A stretch of DNA of 64,000 nucleotides from Hypomesus transpacificus. Taxonomy: Eukaryota > Chordata > Actinopteri > Osmeriformes > Osmeridae. A program made the translations under genes and the position numbers. The notes under the pieces were generated by a model. It was not told the origin of the DNA. It made no database searches and saw only the letters and a program-made list of their open reading frames with translations. This document shows positions 34,589 through 47,537 of the stretch, in pieces. Each line of letters starts with the position of its first letter. The first letter of the stretch is position 1. The stretch spans positions 8,445,604 to 8,509,603 of the forward strand of contig NC_061078.1 in the NCBI RefSeq assembly GCF_021917145.1. Reading direction: 5' to 3'.

Positions 34589-36568
34589 TAGATTGCCATA
34601 AGTTCAACTATCGGAATATAACCACTAGTATTACTAAGACAAATAACTGACAGTTTGAAAGTGTTTGTGACAAGGAAGGAATGAATACTTCCTCATTGTG
34701 GTTCTGGAACACTGCACATCTATGAAAATAGTCCACACCCATTGTGACAGATAAGCCATCTTCTAAAGACAGCAGTAGATCAATAGATATTTGCACATTT
34801 CAAGGTTTAGCCAGTTTGTACCAAACATATTGCATGTCATGCAAACTGCTTGCACAAATTCATGCCATGCAAGCACAGCTGTAATACCGTCTAAAAAGGA
34901 TGAAATTACGTTTTTAAATGTAACCCATTATGTCCCTTGACATTGCATGTCAAAGCAGTAAGGGTCATGTTTGACACAAGTCTTTGAGTAGCTACCATGG
35001 TACTTGAGCAGGACTAAATTCAGCTAAAAAAGGATGTAGGTAGAGCACAGCAGTAATTTCAAACCCCACAAGGTGTAAAGTAAAAAGATGAAACTTCAAA
35101 CATGTACTTAACATGTGTAGGCATACTTGGCAATGAAGTTGATTCTTGTATTCTGTCACATAACCGTCAGCGTGCATTCCATTAAGAAACAGTAGAAATA
35201 ATGCTTTAACACCTTTATTGTGCCCAATCTGAACATATTCCACATCCGTTAAGTAGCAGCAAACTTGGCAGACCACAATGAGGTAGACTTTCAAAACTCT
35301 AAAATGCAGCTGGGCTAAAAGACAAGGCTCAGCATGTGAAACTTGGAGGAAAAAATAAGTCTTTGGCACACAGCGCAATGTAATTGTCTAACTGGAACAA
35401 GGTAGGCAATGGGGTAAGAAAGGGGGAATTCTGTGGTAGGTCTATTCAAGCTCTGGGTACATTGTTTGATCAGCAAAGTGGAAGTTCTACATACAACAGG
35501 AAACAAGCAGCTGTTAAGTTCCTGGCTTACCTGCCCAAGACATACCTGTCCATCTACTTATGTACAAATCAAGTGATTTAAAAACCACTGCCACCCCCTC
35601 TAAAGTGCAAATTAAAAAGTGCAACAATAAACTATGTACAATCAAAATGTCAACATCTGCACCAGTCTTGGTAATGGTACCCATTAAATTGATTTGAACT
35701 TGATGGTAACCAAGCAGGAGCGGTGTCCTGCAATGTTGTACAATTGTCTAAGAACTGGACTGACAATACAAGCAAAGTAATGCTTCAACACCATTTCTAT
35801 ATGTGCCCGTTCATTATTGAACGTTGGGAAGGGTGGGGATGAAAAACTGAAAAGTTGCCAACAGCCCCAAAGCAAATGCATGGGGTTGAAGGAAAAAAAT
35901 TAATGGATGAAAAATTAATTAAAAAGCCGCCAGGTGGAATTCAGTTCAAAATTTCCATGTCATGACTTAAAACCGTTTGTGTACAAATTAGTAAAAAACT
36001 GCGTAAAAATGTCTGCAATGCGACTGGTTAAAGTAAGCCCAACTCTCTTCTAAAGTAAAAAACACCAGTTGGCTTGCACAGGAAAAAACAGTTAGCCAAC
36101 TTGGGGTGAGGGAAGGGGAAAGCAATTTAAAGGCACTGTATGGCATCTGCCAATGAACGGCAATGAGACTTGCATGATTGCTCTATCAATATGCAACACA
36201 TGTAAAACAAATCAAAAAGGAAAAAAAAAAGGCATTTTCATCTACATTTGAACCCTGGCCTGAAACCATCAATTTACCAAGTCTGGGACAACTGCATAAG
36301 TGTGAGGGAGGGCCACCCTTGTCCATCCCAACAAGGTCACTGTGCATAGTGCCATTGTGAACAAGTAAACAGCAAAAATTTAGCAAGTGCAAGTGAACTT
36401 TGTGTTTATCCCCAGCTCTGGTGGAGTGCCGTCGTGCCCTCCCCTCTCTCCAGTGCGGGGAGTTGGGGGAAGGACCCTGGGACTCGTGCTCTGCTCAGTG
36501 GGCAGCCTCACCCCGTGTGGTGTGGGGCTTTCACTCCTGGCCCCTAGCTGTAGAAGGACTCCTGGACT
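34589..36568 (-). other. cpeb1: cpeb1 3'UTR
   Basis: The sequence lies between the cpeb1 stop codon and the hexamers at 35214 and 34583. No open frame here has a recognisable domain. The block at 36400-36568, just after the stop, is GC-rich; the rest is AU-rich, with purine runs on the plus strand. A Pumilio/CPE motif cluster sits at 35559-35640. Confidence 0.6.
35559..35640 (-). promoter_or_regulatory. cpeb1: Pumilio and CPE motif cluster in the cpeb1 3'UTR
   Basis: Read on the cpeb1 strand, this 82-base stretch has UGUACAUA (35633-35640), UUUUAAU (35611-35617) and a second UGUACAUA (35559-35566). The octamers match the Pumilio element UGUANAUA and the heptamer matches the cytoplasmic polyadenylation element. 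A further UUUUAAU lies upstream in the mRNA at 35918-35924. The nearest AAUAAA (35214) is about 350 bases downstream, further than usual for cytoplasmic polyadenylation, so repression or autoregulation is the more cautious reading. Confidence 0.4.
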
Positions 36569-39500
36569 CTAGCTGGAGTCCCGGTTCTTCTGGTTACGCA
36601 TCAAGGGCCGGTGGTTGCTCAGGATGTCCATGGAGTGCTGCCAGTGCCAGCAGGAGCGGCAGTAGTACTTGAAGCAGGCCTGGGGAATGGGCACTTATTG
36701 AAAAACTATTGGAAGCAAGTTGATGGTTGGAACAGAAAAGACAAAAAAAAACCTAGTGTAAAAACTTGCCTGGTCTCTGCAAAAGAAGGGTCCTGGCTGG
36801 CGGCTGCACACCTGGCACATGGAGTCCTCCAGATATGGGTCAATCTGAACCTGGGGAAGAAGCACCATTACGCCGCACGAACACAAGTAAACATGCATTC
36901 AGATTGATGCCCCGGTCACACATTTACAGGACATTTTGTTGAATTAATTGGGCTTCCCCCCCTTACCTTCTTTGTGAACTTGGGGGTTTTGATCTCAACA
37001 AAGGCAGCACACACAGCCTTTAGGTAGCTGCGCTGGTTGTTGAAGGTGACACGGCCAGACCCTGTATCAAAAATAATTAGGTGTGAAAGGTCAAGTAGTG
37101 TAGTCAGGCATGCAAGCAAACTAGACTAGGCACTAGAACCTAGACCAAAACGAAACATCCCAAATCAACAAGTATGATGCATCGACTGACTTTAAATAAT
37201 TGAGCCAGCTAACTGCATTTGTTTCCACCAGCCTTCAAGAATCTGTCACCTATGGGGTACTTGTGCTTGTCCGTGTCAATACCAGCATACATGACCCCTC
37301 CGAAAAGGTCGTTCATGATGCTGGCCAGGGCCTCAGCATTAAGCATGCCGTGCAATGCCCCCACAAACACAGTCTTGCTAGGGTCCAGGCGCTGGGAGGG
37401 GCAGCGCACAAAGTTGCTGTCTGAGATCACCCAAGGGATCACCTGCACCTGTGGTAGTGAACAAAGAAACCAGTTAGACGAAGGGAAGATGAAGGGTCAA
37501 ACTGGTTTTAAAATAAACATTTAACTACAATATTGTTATCCTCATGACTGGACAAGTCAAACCCAGGAATTTGAACCAAGGCTGGGGGGAATTCACTTTT
37601 GTTTACATACTCAATGATGCATCCAGATTCACTGCATAATCAACAAATCACTGATTAGGGAAACATGCTCAGCTTCCAAGCTATTGTCAAGGCAGTTAAA
37701 TCACAGGAACAGTTAAAGCAAACTTGCATCCTTGCAGCGCATCCTGCGGCTGGACATCTTAAAGTAGTACTCTCCGTTGTCCTCTGGGTGGAGCAGGTCT
37801 TGAGAGCAGGCCTGAAGCAGTCCACGCACTGACTTCTCATTCTCAAACACCAGGTACACATAGCCTGCAAGAATCATGCAGTAGAACAGGAGTTATTATA
37901 TATGAACACTTCTCAGAACATCTACCGGTCATTTCTTGACTAAGTTGACTTGTCACAGGTAAGACAACCATGAGTGGAATATTGAGTCAACAATGCTACA
38001 TCTTCAAAAGTCTGAAAATCATTTTGTGCATACTCCAAGCTAATTGGAAGGAAAGTTGCTGATCTGCCAAAATAAACTCACCAGCATGCTGTGCTCACCC
38101 CTGTGCAACCTTAAATCCCTTGAGGAATAAAGTAGTTATCCTACCAGCCAGTTTTTTACCTTTAGGCATATTACCTTTGGGAGGGCAGCGAGGGTGCTTG
38201 CCATCCTTACCCGGCCACTCGACACTGAGAGGGCCATAACCACTGAATGTGCTGATCAGGCCAGCTGGGAGGGGGAGGGGGAGACAGCCATTTGAAATCA
38301 AAATGTAATCAGCCACCACTTGAAATCAAAATGTAATCTTAATCTGAGATTTGAATATGGTTCAAGGTTTAAAATGGACTGCATTTGGTACCTTCAGTGA
38401 TGTCCCAGGGCACTCCTCCCAAGAAGACTTTGCAGGAGTAAAGAGGGTTCTTGTTAGTCCGTGGAGGAAGCTGTCCACTCCAGGTGAAGGTGGCCTCGTT
38501 AACCGCTGGGGGGGGGGGGGGGGGGGGGGGGTCAACTGGTTAAAATGTCTTACGGAGACTAAACAGGAAATAGTGACTCTTTGAAAAGACAGTAATTTAC
38601 ATTGACAAGGGATACATTTCTGATCAGACTTATTAAAAATGATCAACCTTATGCCATCTGCTGATGACCTAAAGAAATTGGTAGGATATGATGGCAATTG
38701 TAGTCCTTACTAGTGGTGATCATACATGCACTCTTCCAAATCTTTGCCCTTTACCTGCAGCTTGTCTGTGGAGACGGGCCTCCCTCTCGATGCTGAAGGG
38801 GTCATCGGGTGTGTCCAGCAGGTCCAGACCGGGCCACAGTGAGGAGGCGGGCCAACGGCGGGCCAGGGTGCCTGAAGAAGGACTGGCACTGGATGGGGGG
38901 GTGAGAGGGGAGCCAGCGCTATTGTCGAGGTGGTGGTCCAGACGGGAGCTTAGGTTAAGGCGCAGGGGGTCCTTCTGCATGTTGGACATGAGGAAGGGGA
39001 GGGGAGGGGATATCCTCAGGGAGGACTGGTGCAGGGAGTGGGCGATAAGAGATTTAGTCTATACATATTGAAATTCAATTGACCATTTAAGTCCTCGGAA
39101 GACTTATCAACTGTTAACTGACAAATCTATCCAGGATTCCTTGTTCATGGATGCATTGCGTACAAGATAAATGAATAAAAAGCCCAACGTGCTCATTCCC
39201 ATGAAGGACAAAACATGAACTCCACTAACCAGTAGGTCAGAGAGGTGATCGGAGCCAGAGCTGAAGCCGCTGGTCTCAGAGTCCACGGGGCTGCTAGAGC
39301 GCGAGTCCAGGAAAGAGCGCGAGTCCAGACGGCCTCCCATGCGTGCCATCCCAGGGAACTTGTCTAGGAAGTCGGCCGCGGTGCCCATGGGCTCGCCAGG
39401 TGGGTAGCCCAGTGGCCTGCCCAGGATGTTGCCTAGGGGACTCCCCAGCATGCCCAGCACTGTAACAATGACACAGCATTAAATAGACAGCAACCACAAA

Positions 39501-42500
39501 TAAGTGGAAAAATGACGATGACATTGCCTTACAAGAGTGAAATCTTCTCCCTCCCCTCCAGAGAGCCAAAAAAATTTTCATACATGCATTTCTTGCCTCA
39601 TCCAAGATACCTCTGGTACCAAGAGATTTGGCATGCCCAAATTCATTAAGAAAAGGTTACACTAAGCACAGTACAAAACAACTGCAGCTAACAAAGCACA
39701 TGTAGGCTTTATGTTTGGAAGGAAATCAACATTGCAGTTAGCATCCCAGTACTCAAAACACTGAACTATGTCCAAGTGCTTGGAGGGTTACATGACAAAT
39801 AAATGCACTCAAGGAGTAGCCACTAGCAGCATACAAGGCCTATGCAACAAGAGCATGCACCCTGAAGACAGTCAGCTCTATTGCCTTCTCTGACAAACAT
39901 GGTCAGCAGACCTGCCAAATGTCAACTATGAAATGGTCCCAGTACACTGACTCAGGTGCTGAGGAAACCTAGCTGCATGCAGCCATGGCACACAGGACTG
40001 CCCCACTTTGAAGGCCCAGTTTCGAGCTACACTCCTAATGAAGTGTCTGGATGGTGTGGGGGTGTGCTGTGATGCAATCAGTCGGCAGCAGCACAACAAA
40101 AATGGGTCAGCAAGTGGGCTAGGTGTGGTACATTTTGGTTATAAATTACACATCAAAATGTATCATACATTGGAGAGCTGCAACAGGTCTGACAACTACA
40201 GGAAGTAAAACTCAAACATTAAAAGATTTAATACAAAAACACCACATGGTTCACCAGAAAAAAATGTAGCAAAGGAAAAGTGCCACATCATCCTCTGGAA
40301 AGCAGCGACAGCTTGCCCTCATACGCATAGTTCTAAATCTAGGGGGATGAGGAGAACCGCCAGTCACATGCTCACATATTCCAACAATGTCCAGACCAGA
40401 GGCCTCAGACACATGCCCACATTGCAACTCTGTATAACAAACATCTATTACAGGTCATAGATCAAGAGTCAACTACACACTTTATTAAATAAGCGACATC
40501 TAACTTCCAGAGCTTGTTTCACAGTCAAATAAAGACTTTAAAGAAAATTGGTTTATGGACAGCACTTACTGGAGGGAGAGCCGAGTTGGGCCTGGGTGGA
40601 GGCAGTGGGGTGTGTGTCAGCATCGTGGCTGCTCCAAGGACGCTCCCAGCCTGACAAGCTGAGGGACTGGAGGCCGAGGCCCAGATCATTGACGTCGGGC
40701 AGGCCCCTTGAGGAAGCCTCCTGGGAGCCACTAATGCCACCACTGCCAGGAAAGAGCATCCTGCTGCCCACTGAAGCCAGCTCCGATTCCTGCCGGTCTG
40801 AATGCGGATGGAGACAGCCAGAGACACGGAGGGGAGAGACCAGACAGAGAGAGAATGATTAGAGAAAAATAGTTGTTTGGTAGTCTCCATTCACCCCTTA
40901 GGGATGAGAAAAGGGTGTTGTGGACAAAATAGCTTCTTTAAAAATAAAATCATAGATCAAAAAGTCCCAGAGTAGCGACCACCCTTCCTTTAGTCTTATC
41001 ACTGTAGGCAGAGGGGCTAACCTGCTGCGACTGTGCTCGGTGCGACTGCCATGCATCTCCGTCCACATCACTGACCCACCTAGCAGCATGTGACCTGGCT
41101 GCTGATGCACTTGCACACCCCTGCTAATGACATCAGCTAGCAGCCTCCCCCAGCTCGCACCGACCGCCACCCCCCCTTTCGGTTTTTCTAACTAACAACT
41201 GTGTAATGAAAAAATTCCTGTCTCAGATCCTGGCTGGCTGAAAGAGCCACACGCCCCTCCTTCCTCATGTCGCTGGCAGACAGTCACTGTGGATCTCGTT
41301 TCGTGAGCGAGCTGGCAAACAAGGGAGGGTGGGCAGGCAAGGCACCGAGGGAGGAGAAAGAATAGTCTCAGGAGGCAAATGAAAAAGGCGACTGGAAAAT
41401 GGTTAGATTCAGTGGAGATCAGGGAAGGTTTGTTCTTTTGATTTAGACACACGCAACTACAGCAGCAGCTGACTTGTCATATGTCAGACGATGCTAGGCA
41501 ATTTGCAGAGCCAGCTCCTCCCATCGCTCTTCAGCGCTGGCCAGCTTCCAACTGCTAGCTACAGCCCTGATTCAGCAACTCTGGGTAAGGCAGAGGAAGG
41601 CAGTGCATAGGCCATCAATGAAACTTCATTACAATACCAGACTGCATTGTTTTCAAACACATTTTTACTGTGGGACCAGGATTTCTAGGTTATTGTTAAT
41701 GTCCTTTGCTGTAGTAGATGGGATAGTAGAAATTAGTATTACATTGACTTCAAATGAAGTGCAATCTAAATTTAGCCAACTGTCACATGCATTATTTAAG
41801 CTAGTTTACCATCTTACATTTGACAACTACACTGGAACTAAAAGGTCACACTGGGCCAATGATGTAGCCTACCTGCAAATCTAATCATGCTTAAGGTCAC
41901 AGATTTTTTCAAACTACATTTCTAGTCTCTCCAAAGACAACATTTTAACTTCAGATTAGCTAATCAAAGGGGAGAGCAGGATGAAATGTACTGCTTGCTT
42001 TGGTTATCCTTGGCAAATACTTCAGTCTTCGGAAACCTTAAGTGCTGCAATGCTGCAGAATGAGCAGTGCCGCATGAAATCAGCTGACGGCACTTGAATA
42101 ATAATGATCTGGCCAAAAGGGCTGAATTAAGTCCATAACCATCTGTTGCATTGCAATGGAAGTTTTAGATAGCAGTAATGTACAATTTACCTGTCAGTAG
42201 GTCTCGCTTTCCCTTAGTATTTGGTGTGGTACATACGCCGGTCAAGTCAAGCGCGTTGCCCAACATTGTGTTCATTCTACGAAATATGTCGGCGTTACTG
42301 CATGCAGACAAGGCCGGAGCCTCAGTGCCCCAACGGTCATGGGCTCTCTCGTCTCTCTGGAGACAAATACAAATTGCCATGCTTTACAAAAGATGTTCAC
42401 AGTACCCATGAGGTAAGGATTGAAACTGTTGTTGAGGCCAATGAAATAAATAGGTCTACAGCATAGGCTACTCAAACTACTTTCAAAACACTAACCATTA

Positions 42501-42675
42501 GGCATATGTAGTATGCCTCAAGTTAATGTTAGAGATGGAAGCTTTACGTTGTCGACCACTGGCTAGCTAAGCAAATCGACTGGGAGCCTTGATACATAAG
42601 CTATCCAAATTGTCTTATTATTTGTAACAATTGACAACATTGTTTTGTTGGCCAACTCACCAGAGAAAACGCCAT
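36569..42675 (-). CDS. cpeb1: Cytoplasmic polyadenylation element-binding protein 1
   Basis: RNA-binding regulator of mRNA polyadenylation and translation in oocytes and neurons. Exons in transcript order: 42661-42675, 42191-42356, 40570-40797, 39230-39459, 38755-39025, 38392-38505, 38160-38264, 37728-37864, 37250-37448, 36967-37061, 36770-36850, 36569-36679; 583 residues. The first exon codes only MAFSL, and the ATG is chosen because it matches the long vertebrate isoform. Seen: two LDSRS phosphorylation-type motifs (181-191), a TSGFSS degron-type motif (199-204), RRM1 from [10 protein letters not shown] (328), RRM2 from [10 protein letters not shown] (about 447), and a C-terminal zinc-binding region with cysteines at 532, 535, 544, 549, 554 and 557. 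An internal ATG (40757-40759, MLFPGSGG) matches the shorter isoform start. Two introns have GC donors (after 37728 and after 36770). Confidence 0.94.
38508..38531. repeat. 24-nt pure G/C homopolymer acting as a polypyrimidine tract
   Basis: The plus strand has 24 consecutive G. On the cpeb1 strand this is C24 directly followed by AG and the exon at 38505, so the entire pyrimidine tract of this 3' splice site is one homopolymer. Its true length may vary or be mis-assembled. Confidence 0.9.
40798..42190 (-). other. cpeb1 intron with possible internal promoter region
   Basis: A 1.4-kb intron lies between the exon coding [13 protein letters not shown] and the exon containing the internal MLFP start. 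Its 40960-41600 part is richer in GC and CpG than its surroundings. Together with the internal ATG this would suit an alternative promoter for a short isoform, but no core promoter element is clear. Confidence 0.35.
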
Positions 42676-44011
42676 AGTTTGTCAATTACAAATATTTCAC
42701 ACATAAGAAAACCTCCGTCTGAAAACAATATTTATGAATTCGGTTGTTAATTAACTCAAATTGACAACATGTGCGCTAACAACGCCAGGTGACTAGGATA
42801 GAGCTCAATTAGGCCTACAGCACATAAGTGACGATTTTGGAAGCTGGGGGTGGGCACAGGGTTGGCCAATGAGATTTCCTACGGTGGCCCTGAAGTGCAA
42901 ATGGATTAGCCTGACTGAGTTACATGCACCAGGACATTTATTTGGCTCCCTTGATAAGCATTGGTCAAGTTCATCCCAATAAGGCGTGACAATCGCTGGT
43001 CAATCAATAATAACAGTTATGTCAATCAGCTGATATAGGGCAAATTTGCAAATGCGAATTATTAAGTGTAGTTTTGACCTTCATGAATCGGGGAAAAAGA
43101 CGGAACATTTTTTCCAAAATTAGAAGTAGGCTACTTGAGCATCCACGTGCTGATCGTCAGACTTAAATAAATGCCGGCGAACTAGACAACACACAACCTT
43201 TTGTAGTCGTGTGTTGTTACTATTGTTATCTTGATATGCTCATATAGAACGCTGTTTTCTGAATTAAAGACAAAAAACTGTTGTTTTTATACAAGCGTAT
43301 GTTTGCTTTCAGTAGATAAACTTTTTAATAAAGCTAAATATCAATTATTTAATCTTGATACAATTTGTTTGAAGTTATGCAGTTTTCCTGTTTGTTTTTT
43401 TGGCTGGCTTGATTTGTTTTGATTTAACCACAAGATGGCGCCACAATGAGTAGGAGCAAACAGCTGATGACAGATAATGGCCTGTTCACTGTACGATGAC
43501 ATTATGTAAAAGAGTTTTCAATTTAATATTGACTAATGATGAATTAATCTAAAACGTTGGCACGTTGCTTTTTCAATAAAGTACTTCATGAAACAATAAA
43601 GTATGTGTGCTGTCCTTCAATGTGATTTATATTCATATTATAGTTTAGATTTTTATGTCAAATTAAGCATTAGTTTGATGCATTATTTTCTTTCCTCCAA
43701 ATGATACTACAGGATAATTTATGTTGAAAAGTAGAAAAAAAAATATTTTGCTACCCTAATCTGGGAGGAGTTAGGAATTTTTTCCACAAGGAAATGGCTC
43801 TTGGGAAAAGGTGTAGCCAATCCTGAACATAATTACTGATTAAAAATAGACGTGTTAAAATAACCGCAGCTTCCCAGAGACTGTCATAGATGGAAAATTA
43901 ATAGAAAAGTTAGTATTGTTCTAGGTTACATTAACTTTAGTTGTTGTAGGTAGTCAGCATGGCACCTTTACTTGTTAGAGAGCACACAGACACCCATATA
44001 GGTTTATTCAT
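42676..44011. other. Intergenic region: cpeb1 5' flank and rps17 3' flank
   Basis: Both genes are on the minus strand, rps17 upstream of cpeb1. The cpeb1 promoter and 5'UTR should lie just right of 42675. An AAGATGGC YY1-like core is at about 43432-43440. AATAAA occurs on the plus strand near 43575 and 43595 but no plus-strand gene precedes it. No other gene is seen. Confidence 0.6.
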
Positions 44012-44017
44012 TTTATT
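44012..44017 (-). terminator. rps17: rps17 poly(A) signal
   Basis: TTTATT on the plus strand (AATAAA in the rps17 sense) lies about 20 bases after the stop codon (44038-44040). Such a very short 3'UTR is typical of ribosomal-protein mRNAs. Confidence 0.8.
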
Positions 44018-44037
44018 GAGAGAGAAATGTTGTGTGT

Positions 44038-47110
<3,073 letters not shown>

Positions 47111-47126
47111 GTTGGCCCGGACTAGT

Positions 47127-47134
47127 GGAAGAGA
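47127..47134 (-). promoter_or_regulatory. rps17: rps17 5'-TOP start region
   Basis: On the rps17 strand TCTCTTCC lies about 17-24 bases before the ATG. A pyrimidine run at the transcription start is the terminal oligopyrimidine signal that puts ribosomal-protein mRNAs under growth control. A second pyrimidine stretch (TCTTCCGCC) lies about 20 bases further upstream. The exact start base is inferred. Confidence 0.6.
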
Positions 47135-47537
47135 ACTAAGGATGTTGTGGGCGGAAGATTGGTCTTTGCTGACATGTAGTCGTTCCTTAAAGACTGCCAT
47201 CTACTGGGCATTATTGTGAAAACACGGTTATTAGCACAAACTAAAAGGTTGTGTACTTCAATAGAAAGTGTACTTCAATAGAAAGTTGTTAGTTTGTACC
47301 TCTATGTAACAATACAGCTTTTTTGACCACTAACAATATAGCTTGCGCAGTGAGGCAATACAAATTGTAATTCAACACGAAAGGTAGATTCTCTTAAATG
47401 TTTCTGTGGATTGTGTTTCAAGAACTTGGGTATTAATAAACGTACATTTTTGACCATGTAACGTTCAACCACATTGTGAACTGTGTGACAGTAATGTGAC
47501 AAAAATAGACAGGCTCAATGGAAAGGTTAAGAGATGT
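47135..47537 (-). promoter_or_regulatory. rps17: rps17 promoter region
   Basis: About 400 bases separate the rps17 start from the csnk1g1 poly(A) signal. On the gene strand there is CCAAT next to CTTCCGCCC (reverse ETS-type GGAAG) and, at 47196-47202, GCCATCT on the plus strand, a YY1-like core. ETS and YY1 sites are common in ribosomal-protein promoters. A 17-bp unit (GTGTACTTCAATAGAAA) is repeated twice in tandem at 47251-47284. Confidence 0.4.

Noticed and set aside
38688..39071. Plus-strand frame of 127 residues
   Set aside because: It is antisense to a GC-rich cpeb1 exon; long frames are expected there by chance.
43565..43600. Two plus-strand AATAAA hexamers as the end of an unseen gene
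   Set aside because: No plus-strand coding exon precedes them; the sequence is AT-rich and chance hexamers are expected.
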